A DNA stretch of 12,199 nucleotides from Chloroflexota bacterium (GTDB taxonomy: Bacteria > Chloroflexota > Anaerolineae > Promineifilales > Promineifilaceae). Positions 1 to 6,503 of this stretch are shown piece by piece. Location of the stretch: assembly GCA_008501785.1 (NCBI GenBank), contig QQUD01001055.1, positions 1 to 12,199 on the forward strand. The letters are read 5' to 3'. Position 1 is the first letter of the stretch, and each line of letters begins with the position of its first letter. Made by a program: the position numbers and the translations under genes. The notes under the pieces are model-generated. The model worked only from the letters and a program-made list of their open reading frames with translations. It was not told where the DNA came from and did no database searches.

Positions 1-2
1 TC

Positions 3-257
3 GCAGTAGTCGTGGCTGGTTTAGCCATCTGGTGGTTCCGTGGCAGTTTTGCTACCTTACAAAAAAGCCTGGCCTGGTTGGAAACTGCGGCGACGAAGGG
101 ATTTGGTTTTGAATGGTTAAACGGCCGTATCGTCACCATTACACAAGGCATGGGCATACGTTTACAATCAACCCAGACTGGTCAACTTGGCTGGAATCTG
201 GTGGGCATTATTTTAGGCGTGCTGCTTGTGGCTGTTATTTTATTAGGAGGTAGCTGA
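3..257 (+). CDS. NuoL-like proton-channel subunit, C-terminal end (partial)
   Basis: This is the last 84 residues of a gene that enters from the left edge; the frame is open to the first base, so the true start lies outside the window. It reads as a hydrophobic segment (AIWWF), a polar stretch, the motif QSTQTGQLGW and a final transmembrane helix (about residues 63-81). The QTGxL pattern followed by a last helix is what NuoL/HyfB-type antiporter subunits of complex I and group 4 hydrogenases show at their C-terminus. The next antiporter-like gene starts 1 base after its TGA, so the two are almost certainly cotranscribed. Assignment to the NuoL-type rather than another antiporter paralogue is an inference from this short tail and the gene order. 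Confidence 0.72.
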   Translation, partial: AVVVAGLAIWWFRGSFATLQKSLAWLETAATKGFGFEWLNGRIVTITQGMGIRLQSTQTGQLGWNLVGIILGVLLVAVILLGGS

Positions 258-258
258 T

Positions 259-1755
259 ATGGGCGACTGGCTATTGATTTGGCTCATCTGGCTGCCATTA
301 TTGTTTTCACCCGCAGTCTACTTGTTTGGGCGGTTGTTCCGCCAGCGGTTGAATCCGTTTGTGAAATATGTTGGGCTGCTGGGGTTTGTGGCAAGTTGGG
401 TGCCATTTGTGATGATTTACCAACAGTTCCAGGCAGAAGGACCGTTGTCATTTGCGGTGAGCGCGATTGCGCTGCGGTTGGATGGGGTGAGTTTGTTGTT
501 AACGGCCGTTATCCTGGCCCTGGCAACCCTTGTTTCACTCTACTCCGGCCCGATGATTGCTGGTGAAATTGGCGAAGAAAAATATTACGCCATGCTGCTG
601 GCGATGTCTGGTGTCATGATTGGGCTTGGCTGTGCCGCAGACTTGTTTAACTTGTGGCTCTGGTTTGAAGGCATTGCTATTTCATCATTTCTGCTGGTGG
701 TGTTCCACCGAGACGAAAATGCTTCATTGGAAGCTGGTTTGAAATATTTGGTGCAAAGCGCGGTTGGTTCGGCGATGGTGTTGATGGGCATTGCGTTGGT
801 GCTGGCGAATACGGGTACGCTTGATTTGGTAGCGATTCAACAAGCAGTGCAAGGCACAGCAAATACTGGCATGTTGCTGTTAGCGGCCGTTTTGTTTGTG
901 GTTGGTTTTGGTGTCAAAATTTCGCTGGTGCCGCTGCACACGTGGCTGCCAGATGCCCACGCACAGGCTCCAAGCGGCATCAGTGCCATGCTGTCGGGTG
1001 TGGTGATTGAGGCGGCATTGGTCGCCTTGCTGCGCGTGGTGACGGCGTTGGCGGATATAACGGCCGTTTGGGGCCAACTCCTGATGATTTTTGGAGCGCT
1101 GAACATGCTGGTCGGCAACTTGATGGCGCTGCGGCAGACAATGGTGAAACGACTGCTCGCATTCTCTAGTGTGGCGCATGTGGGCTACATGCTGGTTGGT
1201 TTGGGCATTGCCATCCAAGTTGGCAATGCGGCTGGCGCACAAGGCAGCTTCTTCCATCTGCTTAGTCATGGTCTCATGAAAAGCCTTGCCTTTCTATCCG
1301 TTGGAGCGCTCATGTTTGTGCTTTTTTCTGCACATGGTCACGAACCGCTGTACACCAAAGATATGGCCGGTGCTGCTCAACGCTATCCAATGCTAGCATT
1401 TGCACTGAGTTTGGCTGTACTGGGGCTGGCAGGATTGCCGCCGCTGGTTGGTTTTATGTCCAAATGGCAGATTTTAGTCGCTGGTTTTGCCACGAATAAT
1501 GGTTGGATTTATGCGCTGGTGGCATTTGTGGCTGTGAACAGCGTGTTATCACTCGGCTACTACGCGCCGTTGGTAAACATGGTGTACCGGCGGCAAGCGT
1601 CGTCGTTAGTTTTGGCGGGACGGCCGTTACCAACTCAAATGGCGCTGCCGATTTTGCTGCTGTTGGTGGCTATTGTTCTTTTAGGGATTTGGCCTAGCCT
1701 GGTTCAGGGGTTGGTTGAGCCAGCTGGTACGGCGCTGATGGGGGCGTTTAATTAA
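259..1755 (+). CDS. NuoM/NuoN-like (HyfF/MrpD family) proton-conducting membrane subunit
   Basis: A 498-residue, almost wholly hydrophobic protein of the proton_antipo_M family, with about 14 membrane helices. The residues that carry protons in this family are visible: a Glu in the fifth-helix region (WLWFEGIAISSFLL, E137), a Lys in the broken-helix motif (GVKISLVPLHTWLPDAHA, K220), a Lys and His in the second half (HLLSHGLMKSLAF, H335 and K341) and a late Lys (GFMSKW, K402). It should form one ion channel of the hydrogenase membrane arm. The ATG is preceded by AGGAGG at 245-250 with normal spacing. Length and motifs are normal. Assignment among NuoM, NuoN, MrpD and HyfF types is uncertain, but the family is secure. 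Confidence 0.93.
   Translation: MGDWLLIWLIWLPLLFSPAVYLFGRLFRQRLNPFVKYVGLLGFVASWVPFVMIYQQFQAEGPLSFAVSAIALRLDGVSLLLTAVILALATLVSLYSGPMIAGEIGEEKYYAMLLAMSGVMIGLGCAADLFNLWLWFEGIAISSFLLVVFHRDENASLEAGLKYLVQSAVGSAMVLMGIALVLANTGTLDLVAIQQAVQGTANTGMLLLAAVLFVVGFGVKISLVPLHTWLPDAHAQAPSGISAMLSGVVIEAALVALLRVVTALADITAVWGQLLMIFGALNMLVGNLMALRQTMVKRLLAFSSVAHVGYMLVGLGIAIQVGNAAGAQGSFFHLLSHGLMKSLAFLSVGALMFVLFSAHGHEPLYTKDMAGAAQRYPMLAFALSLAVLGLAGLPPLVGFMSKWQILVAGFATNNGWIYALVAFVAVNSVLSLGYYAPLVNMVYRRQASSLVLAGRPLPTQMALPILLLLVAIVLLGIWPSLVQGLVEPAGTALMGAFN
501..510. repeat. AACGGCCGTT iterated palindrome (first of seven perfect copies)
   Basis: The perfect 10-bp palindrome AACGGCCGTT occurs at 501-510, 1059-1068, 2723-2732, 6044-6053, 10145-10154, 10979-10988 and 11936-11945. 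Copies with one or two changes lie at 120-129, 882-891, 1619-1628, 2013-2022, 4743-4752, 6115-6124 and 7411-7420. The copies sit both inside genes, in more than one reading frame (Thr-Ala-Val, Asn-Gly-Arg, Arg-Pro-Leu), and between genes. Chance would give about 0.01 perfect copies in 12.2 kb. The pattern resembles the HIP1 palindrome of cyanobacteria; its role is unknown. Confidence 0.85.
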
Positions 1756-1843
1756 TGGCAACAACGGATGTGGAATAAGGAATGGATTAAGAAGAGGAAA
1801 ATCTGTTTTTTTTCTAAATTGTTGTTGTTACTTTGAGGATATT

Positions 1844-2155
1844 ATGACAATACTTTTAACACCTGTCGTCGCTTTTGTTGTTTATTTGGTTTTAGTAGCC
1901 ATCTTGTCTGGATTTGGGCGCATGTTGGCTGGACCGGCAAATCCAACTGAAACAAAGTCAAGCACCTACGCGGGTGGTGAAGAATCACCGAAAGCATGGG
2001 CAGCAACCGGTTATCGGCCGTTTTTTGTGGTTGCCCTTTTTTTCGCCATTTTGCACTTAGGGGTGCTCATGTTGGCTAGCATTAGCTTCACCCCTCTGGC
2101 CGCCCTCTACCTGGTTGGCCTATTGGTAGCATTGTTGGCACTAATTTTAGGATAA
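1844..2155 (+). CDS. NuoA-like small membrane subunit
   Basis: A 103-residue protein with three predicted membrane helices (about 3-22, 58-78 and 84-102) and a long polar loop between helices 1 and 2. The loop contains STYAGGEESPKAWAATGYRP and leads into FFVVALFFAIL, the layout of NuoA (where the loop reads YECG and is followed by a R/F-rich entry to helix 2). It lies directly before the NuoB-like gene, as nuoA does in complex I operons. The loop Cys of complex I NuoA is absent (YAGG instead of YECG), and the acidic FDVE motif of helix 2 is replaced by HLGV. GAGG at 1835-1838 is a suitable ribosome site. An 88-base gap separates it from the upstream gene. NuoA-type identity is an inference from loop, topology and place. 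Confidence 0.75.
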   Translation: MTILLTPVVAFVVYLVLVAILSGFGRMLAGPANPTETKSSTYAGGEESPKAWAATGYRPFFVVALFFAILHLGVLMLASISFTPLAALYLVGLLVALLALILG

Positions 2156-2173
2156 ACAGCTTTTAGCAATTAG

Positions 2174-2194
2174 CTATTAGCCATTAGCTAATAG
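2174..2194. repeat. short AT-rich inverted repeat between nuoA-like and nuoB-like genes
   Basis: The 63-base gap contains a run built from TTAGC/TTAGCT words. CTATTAG (2174-2180) and CTAATAG (2188-2194) are perfect inverted arms around a 7-base loop. It could form a weak hairpin in the operon transcript, but there is no U-tract and the next gene has a strong AGGAGG (2207-2212 region), so it is unlikely to stop transcription. Confidence 0.4.
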
Positions 2195-2218
2195 TTAACA
2201 GCTTCTTAGGAGGTTCTT

Positions 2219-2713
2219 ATGGCGCTTGATTTAGCGTCTAACTGGCAAGCAGCGTTAGAGCGGGTGAAATTATGGGCACGGATTAACTCGCCGTGGGCTA
2301 TTCACTATAACACTGGCTCATGCAATGGTTGTGACATTGAAATTTTGGCGACTTTGACGCCTCATTATGATGTGGAACGTTTTGGCATCAAATTGCAAGG
2401 CAGCCCACGTCATGCTGATGTTTTGATTTGTACGGGACCGGTTACGTTGCAATCGCGGGAGCGGTTGAAGCGGATTTATGAACAGATGCCGGACCCGAAG
2501 TTTGTGATTGCGGTTGGGTCTTGCAGCATTTCTGGTGGTGCGTTTCAGGGTTGTTATAACGTTGAAGGGCATATTGATAAAGTGATTCCGGTTGATGTGT
2601 ATGTACCGGGCTGTCCGCCACGTCCTGAAGCGATTATTGATGGGGTGGTGAAGCTGCTGGGTAGTTTGAAGAACGGAACCCCTGTGCAGGAGGCCGCAAA
2701 TGGAAGCGCATAA
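2219..2713 (+). CDS. group 4 [NiFe] hydrogenase small subunit (NuoB/HycG/EchC-like)
   Basis: A 164-residue protein that holds the [4Fe-4S] cluster next to the Ni-Fe site and passes electrons to it. The four expected ligands are visible: C35 and C38 in GSCNGCDIEI, C102 in AVGSCSISGG, and C132 in VPGCPPRP. The CxxC spacing is that of group 4 hydrogenases; complex I NuoB instead has a tandem Cys-Cys. The rest (YDVERFGI, ADVLICTGPVT, YVPGCPPRPEAI) is typical of the oxidored_q6 family. There is no Tat signal, as expected for a subunit facing the cytoplasm. The start at 2219 has TAGGAGG immediately upstream. Its last 14 bases overlap the NuoC-like gene, so the two are probably translationally coupled. 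Confidence 0.94.
   Translation: MALDLASNWQAALERVKLWARINSPWAIHYNTGSCNGCDIEILATLTPHYDVERFGIKLQGSPRHADVLICTGPVTLQSRERLKRIYEQMPDPKFVIAVGSCSISGGAFQGCYNVEGHIDKVIPVDVYVPGCPPRPEAIIDGVVKLLGSLKNGTPVQEAANGSA
2688..2693 (+). promoter_or_regulatory. ribosome binding site of NuoC-like gene
   Basis: AGGAGG ends 6 bases before the ATG at 2700 and lies inside the coding end of the small-subunit gene. It fixes the NuoC-like start and gives a 14-base overlap of the two genes. Confidence 0.75.
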
Positions 2714-3146
2714 TTTGTTGGAAACGGCCGTTACGCTCCTGGCCGATGTCACGATTGAAAAGACCGAGCCCGAAGAAAATCGCATTGACTTGGTTGTGTC
2801 GTCGGAAAACGTGGTTGGGTCTATTGAAAAACTGTTGGACACGGAATGGGGCTATTTGGCATCTATCACCGGCCTGGACCCCAGCATTGACGATCCAAAT
2901 TTGGAAGTGCTGTACCAAATTTGCTCAGGCCCTGTTGTGTTGACACTGCGCGTACCTGTTTCAAAAGAAGATGCTTTTGTGCCAACGTTATGCGATTTGC
3001 TGCCGTCCGCCAGCTTCTTTGAACGTGAATTGATTGAAATGTTTGGGATTAAGGTTCCTGGTACACCGGACCCATCACGCCTCTTTTTGCCTGATGAATG
3101 GCCCGATGATGTGTATCCGCTGCTCAAGTCATTTCAGACAGGATAG
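2700..3146 (+). CDS. NuoC-like hydrogenase subunit (30-kDa subunit family)
   Basis: A 148-residue soluble protein of the complex1_30kDa family, which packs against the large subunit on the cytoplasmic side. The family signature is at the C-terminus: FFERELIEMFGIKVPG (about residues 110-125) followed by DPSRLFLPDEW and a final PLLK. The N-terminal half is variable, as in the family. In E. coli HycE and HyfG this domain is fused to the large subunit; here it is a separate gene, as in Ech-type and many complex I operons. It overlaps the small-subunit gene by 14 bases and is followed by a 150-base gap filled by a hairpin repeat before the large-subunit gene. Confidence 0.9.
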   Translation: MEAHNLLETAVTLLADVTIEKTEPEENRIDLVVSSENVVGSIEKLLDTEWGYLASITGLDPSIDDPNLEVLYQICSGPVVLTLRVPVSKEDAFVPTLCDLLPSASFFERELIEMFGIKVPGTPDPSRLFLPDEWPDDVYPLLKSFQTG

Positions 3147-3176
3147 AAGTGTTCCCATTTAACAACTACGCATGAT

Positions 3177-3245
3177 TGTCATGCCTGCGAAGGCAGGCAT
3201 CCATCTTCATTAAAGGCGTGGATTCCCGCCTGCGCGGGAATGACA
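3177..3245. repeat. REP-like hairpin pair (REPIN-type) inside the hydrogenase operon
   Basis: Two hairpins lie in inverted orientation. The left one reads TGTCATGCCTGCGAAGGCAG and on to about 3204; the right one (3221-3245) contains TTCCCGCCTGCGCGGGAA and ends in TGACA. The whole unit is an imperfect inverted repeat that starts TGTCA and ends TGACA. The right half is identical over 25 bases to 12157-12181, so this is a dispersed family. It occupies most of the gap between the NuoC-like and NuoD-like genes and may form strong RNA hairpins there. No transposase for it is in the window. Confidence 0.8.
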
Positions 3246-3296
3246 AGAGCAAAATATTATTTTGGAGTAACTCTAATAGCTAAATGAGATAACGTT

Positions 3297-4511
3297 ATGC
3301 CCAAACTAGAACAAGTCGAAAACAATCCGGAAAAATTTATTGTTCCGATTGGTCCTCAACATCCGGCGTTGAAAGAGCCGGAACATTTTGAATTTAATGT
3401 CGATGGTGAGGTTGTCACCCATGCGACGGTGCGACTGGGTTATGCCCATCGCGGCATCGAAAAAGGCGTGGAATCTCGCAATTATGCGCAAGATTTATAT
3501 TTATTAGAGCGCGTTTGTGGAATTTGTTCACACGTTCATGCGTTTGCCTTTTGCCAGGGTGTTGAAAAACTGGCTGGCGTTGTTGCACCGCCACGGGCAC
3601 AGGCGATGCGCGTGCTGGTGGCAGAGCTGGAACGCATTCACAGCCATATTTTGTGGCTGGGTGTGGCTGCGCACGAAGCTGGCTTCGATACGCTGTTCAT
3701 GTTCTCCTGGCGCGACCGTGAAACCGTGATGGATTTGTTGGAGACTATCACCGGTAATCGCGTGAATTACTCTGCCAATGTGCTGGGTGGTGTGAAATGT
3801 GACCTAACGCCAGAACTGGCTGAAGCGCTTAAAAAAGGCGTCGATTACATGGAAGAACGCACCAAACATTATTTGGATGTGGTGCAAACTGATTCCATGT
3901 TTTTGCAGCGCACGCGCAATATTGGCACGATGACCCCCGAGTTGGCGCGTCGCCTGGGTGTGGTTGGCCCGACAGCGCGGGCATCTGGTGTGGGTCGTGA
4001 TATTCGCATCGAAGCACCTTATGCAGCCTACGGCGATTTCCCGATCAAAATTGTGATGGGAACAGATGGCGATTTGGCCGCACGTTTTTCGGTCCGCTTG
4101 CAAGAGCTGTTTGAAAGCTATCGCATCATTCGCGATATTGCCGACAATTTGCCCGAAGGCCCGCTGACCGTGAAACGGATGCCGCGCCGCATTAAGCCGG
4201 GTGAGACGATTAGCCGAATTGAAGCACCTCGTGGTGAACTGCTTTATTTTATTCGCAGTAATGGTTCAAACATGCCAGATCGGGTTAAAGTGCGCACACC
4301 TACGCTGTGTAATATGGCGTCGGTGTTGTCGCTCACGGTTGGCCATAATTTGGCTGACGTGCCGATGATTATGGTGGGCATCGATCCTTGTTTCTCTTGC
4401 AATGATCGGTCTGTGAAAATCCATAAAGAAGAACCATCTTCATGGTCGTGGGCGCAGCTGCGCCAATATGGCATTGATTATTACAAGAACCGAGGTGGTC
4501 AGCATGGGTAG
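3297..4511 (+). CDS. group 4 [NiFe] hydrogenase large (catalytic) subunit, NuoD/HycE/EchE-like
   Basis: A 404-residue subunit that binds the Ni-Fe centre and performs 2H+ + 2e- <-> H2. The N-terminal ligand motif is RVCGICSHVH (C74, C77, H81), preceded by GYAHRGIEKGVESRNY. The C-terminal ligand motif is DPCFSCNDR (C365, C368, R371). All four Cys ligands are therefore present, whereas complex I NuoD lacks them. The 33 residues after R371 match in place and length the C-terminal peptide that HycI cuts from E. coli HycE (32 residues), and a HycI-type protease gene ends this operon. There is no NuoC domain fused at the N-terminus. The ribosome site before 3297 is weak (GAGAT). Which group 4 subgroup it belongs to cannot be settled by eye. 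Confidence 0.96.
   Translation: MPKLEQVENNPEKFIVPIGPQHPALKEPEHFEFNVDGEVVTHATVRLGYAHRGIEKGVESRNYAQDLYLLERVCGICSHVHAFAFCQGVEKLAGVVAPPRAQAMRVLVAELERIHSHILWLGVAAHEAGFDTLFMFSWRDRETVMDLLETITGNRVNYSANVLGGVKCDLTPELAEALKKGVDYMEERTKHYLDVVQTDSMFLQRTRNIGTMTPELARRLGVVGPTARASGVGRDIRIEAPYAAYGDFPIKIVMGTDGDLAARFSVRLQELFESYRIIRDIADNLPEGPLTVKRMPRRIKPGETISRIEAPRGELLYFIRSNGSNMPDRVKVRTPTLCNMASVLSLTVGHNLADVPMIMVGIDPCFSCNDRSVKIHKEEPSSWSWAQLRQYGIDYYKNRGGQHG
4492..4498 (+). promoter_or_regulatory. ribosome binding site deciding the NuoH-like start
   Basis: GAGGTGG lies 5 bases before the ATG at 4504, inside the end of the large-subunit gene. The frame is open from 4468, but no such site precedes that earlier ATG, so 4504 is preferred. 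Confidence 0.65.
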
Positions 4512-5412
4512 TGTAATTACGCTGTTATTTTTCCCAGGAGGCCTGTTTGTGCTGCTGGCGGGAATGGGTTATGAGTGGCTGGACCGCAAAATCATGGCCC
4601 GTATGCAAAATCGGATGGGGCCGCGTTGGTTCCAGCCGATTGCTGACAATATTAAATTGTTGAGTAAGGAAGAGGTGATCCCGGCTGATGCACAACCTAT
4701 TTTGTTTGTGGCGTTTCCGGTGATGGCGCTGGCTGGGGCGTTAACGGCCGCTTTGTATGTCCCGATTCCCGGCATTCAACCCCTTTACAGCTTTAATGGT
4801 GATTTAATCGTTACGGTTTACCTGCTCAGTTTGTTTACGATGTGCATGGGGCTGGCTGGTGCCAACAGTCGGGGCCGTTTCTCGTTGATGGGGGCGACTC
4901 GGACGCTGACGCAAATGTTTGCTTATGAAGCGCCTTTTTTGCTGGCTTTGGTTGGTCCAGCGATTGTGGCAAATAGCTGGCAAATCAGCGAGATTTCAAC
5001 CTATGCTGAATCACATTGGCTCGTTTTTACGCAGCCAATTGGATTTGTGGTGGCGCTGATTGGGCTGTTGGGAAAGCTGGAACTACCGCCGTTTGATGCG
5101 CCTGAAGCTGAGACTGAAATTGTGGCGGGTGCGATGACGGAGTACAGTGGACGCGGTTTAGCGATGTTCCACATGGGGCGTGGCGTTGAATTGCTGGTTG
5201 GTTTGACGATTATTACTGCCTTCTATTTGGGTGGTGTTGCCAATCCTTTCTGGTTTGTCATCAAAACGTTGAGTGTTTTGTTGGTTTTGGCTGGTTGTCA
5301 ATCATTGATGACGCGGCTGCGGATTGATCAGACGGTTGGTTTATGGTGGCGGTATGGTGCAATGATTGTGCTGGTGCAATTATTGATTATTATCGGAATT
5401 AATATTATTTAA
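4504..5412 (+). CDS. NuoH/HycD/EchB-like membrane subunit
   Basis: A 302-residue protein of the NADHdh family with about eight membrane helices, which anchors the soluble hydrogenase arm and links it to the antiporter subunits. Family motifs are clear: YEWLDRKIMARMQNRMGP near the N-terminus, then QPIADNIKLLSKEE, and the acidic loop PPFDAPEAETEIVAGAMTEY with SGRGLAMF, which carries the conserved Glu residues near the quinone or proton path. The ATG at 4504 overlaps the large-subunit stop by 8 bases and has a good ribosome site, so translational coupling is likely. A 12-codon longer frame exists (from 4468) but would overlap the previous gene by 44 bases and lacks a ribosome site. The gene is followed by a 190-base repeat-filled gap. 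Confidence 0.94.
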   Translation: MGSVITLLFFPGGLFVLLAGMGYEWLDRKIMARMQNRMGPRWFQPIADNIKLLSKEEVIPADAQPILFVAFPVMALAGALTAALYVPIPGIQPLYSFNGDLIVTVYLLSLFTMCMGLAGANSRGRFSLMGATRTLTQMFAYEAPFLLALVGPAIVANSWQISEISTYAESHWLVFTQPIGFVVALIGLLGKLELPPFDAPEAETEIVAGAMTEYSGRGLAMFHMGRGVELLVGLTIITAFYLGGVANPFWFVIKTLSVLLVLAGCQSLMTRLRIDQTVGLWWRYGAMIVLVQLLIIIGINII

Positions 5413-5440
5413 AAAAATGATAAAGGTTTTCAGATTTTTT

Positions 5441-5552
5441 AAACGCAGATTTCGGAAGATTTAGGACACAGATTTCGAAGATTTTTTCTCTTCAAAATCT
5501 GTGTCATCTGTGTCGCAATCTGCGCAGCTGCCGCAGGCAGCAATCTGCGTTT
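5441..5552. repeat. long imperfect palindrome with a nested hairpin insertion
   Basis: The outer arms AAACGCAGATT (5441-5451) and AATCTGCGTTT (5542-5552) are perfect inverted repeats. Inner arms GACACAGATTTCGAAG (5465-5480) and CTTCAAAATCTGTGTC (5490-5505) pair with one mismatch. The right side carries GCAATCTGCG twice (5515-5524 and 5540-5549), and between the copies sits a small perfect hairpin, GCTGCCGCAGGCAGC. This fills most of the gap between the NuoH-like and NuoI-like genes. There is no ORF in it. From memory, similar CAGATT/AATCTG palindromes occur in many environmental genomes. Confidence 0.8.
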
Positions 5553-5602
5553 AATTTCTTTGTCCGTAAACTTTATTCAATTTAAATTGGGAGCAATTAA
5601 GA

Positions 5603-6031
5603 ATGAAAGTTGGCACAATGTTTGAAGATGTAGTCGGGTCATTATTCAAGAAACCCGTAACAAAGCAGTATCCATTTGTGCGTGAAGATGCGCCGACTCG
5701 GTTGCGGGGTCATTTGGCATGGGACCCGGAAAAATGCACGGGCTGTGGTCTTTGCAACAAGGAATGTCCGTCGAATGCGGTGGAAGTGATTACGCTGGAT
5801 AGGAAGGCGAAGCGGTTTGTGATGCGGTATCATGTGGATCGCTGTACGTTTTGTGCGCAGTGTGTGGAAGTTTGTCGTTTTGACTGTATTCAGATGTCTT
5901 CTGAGGCTTGGGAATTGGCTTCTCAAAATAAAGAGGCGTTTACGGTATTTTACGGAGATGAGGTTGACATTGACGAAGTCTTGGGAAAAATCGCTCCACG
6001 ATCTGTGGAGCAGGTTGCAGAAGCAAAATAG
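5603..6031 (+). CDS. NuoI/HyfH/EchF-like 2[4Fe-4S] ferredoxin-type subunit
   Basis: A 142-residue electron-transfer subunit with two classical [4Fe-4S] motifs: CTGCGLCNKEC (C45, C48, C51, C55) and CTFCAQCVEVC (C81, C84, C87, C91). Cys 51-55 is followed by P, as usual. It should take electrons from reduced ferredoxin, or from an unseen partner, and deliver them through the small subunit to the Ni-Fe site. No NADH- or formate-oxidising partner gene is seen downstream. The start at 5603 has GGGAGC upstream. An acidic C-terminal extension (about residues 110-142) follows the second motif. It ends 7 bases before the preferred start of the maturation protease. Confidence 0.94.
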   Translation: MKVGTMFEDVVGSLFKKPVTKQYPFVREDAPTRLRGHLAWDPEKCTGCGLCNKECPSNAVEVITLDRKAKRFVMRYHVDRCTFCAQCVEVCRFDCIQMSSEAWELASQNKEAFTVFYGDEVDIDEVLGKIAPRSVEQVAEAK

Positions 6032-6038
6032 TGGGGGA

Positions 6039-6473
6039 GTGAAAACGGCCGTTATCGGTGTCGGCCACGAACTGCAGCGTGATGATGCGGTGGGGGTGTG
6101 GGTGGCGCGGTGGTTACGGCCGTTTGCCTCTGAAACCTTGTGTGTGATTGAAGGGGCGCATGCCCCCGAAAACACGACCGGGCGCATCCGCAAGTTTGCG
6201 CCCGATTTGGTGTTGTTTGTGGATGCGGCCGTGTTGGACGAGCCGCCGGGAACGATTCGGTGGATTGATTGGCAGCAGGCAGGTGGCATGAGCGCGACCA
6301 CGCACACGCTGCCGCTGGACATGATCAGTCGCTATTTGATTGCCGAAACCGGCTGCGAAGTGGGCATGATTGGTATTCAGCCAGCAGACATGACTTATGG
6401 GGAGTCGATGTCTGAGGCGGTTGCTGCTGCGGGGCAGGTTGTTGTTGATAAGCTCGTGCAATTGATTTCCTGA
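6039..6473 (+). CDS. hycI: hydrogenase maturation protease, HycI type
   Basis: A 144-residue endopeptidase of the HybD/HycI family (M52) that removes the C-terminal tail of the large subunit after nickel insertion. Motifs from the GTG start: AVIGVGHELQRDDAVGV with D16, GAHAPEN, LFVDAA with D62, TTHTLPL with H89, and IGIQP. D16, D62 and H89 correspond to the three Ni-sensing ligands of E. coli HycI (16, 62 and 90), and this agreement supports the GTG at 6039. A longer frame could begin at TTG 6015. It is the last gene of the operon and matches the cleavable tail seen in the large subunit. Two broken copies of this gene lie downstream. Confidence 0.92.
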   Translation: MKTAVIGVGHELQRDDAVGVWVARWLRPFASETLCVIEGAHAPENTTGRIRKFAPDLVLFVDAAVLDEPPGTIRWIDWQQAGGMSATTHTLPLDMISRYLIAETGCEVGMIGIQPADMTYGESMSEAVAAAGQVVVDKLVQLIS

Positions 6474-6503
6474 TTCGTGTTGCAGAGGAAAAGCGATTGT
6501 GTG

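Noticed and set aside
4468..4503. Earlier start for the NuoH-like gene
   Set aside because: No ribosome site precedes it, it would overlap the large subunit by 44 bases, and the extra residues are not hydrophobic NuoH-like sequence.
259..6031. Respiratory complex I (NADH-quinone oxidoreductase) operon
   Set aside because: The large subunit has both hydrogenase Cys pairs, the small subunit has CxxC instead of Cys-Cys, and a HycI-type protease follows. Complex I has none of these features.
5832..6473. A 213-codon frame for the maturation protease starting inside the NuoI-like gene
   Set aside because: The first 69 codons lie in a shifted frame over the NuoI-like gene and have no family match. 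Starting at GTG 6039 gives normal length and ligand positions equal to those of E. coli HycI.
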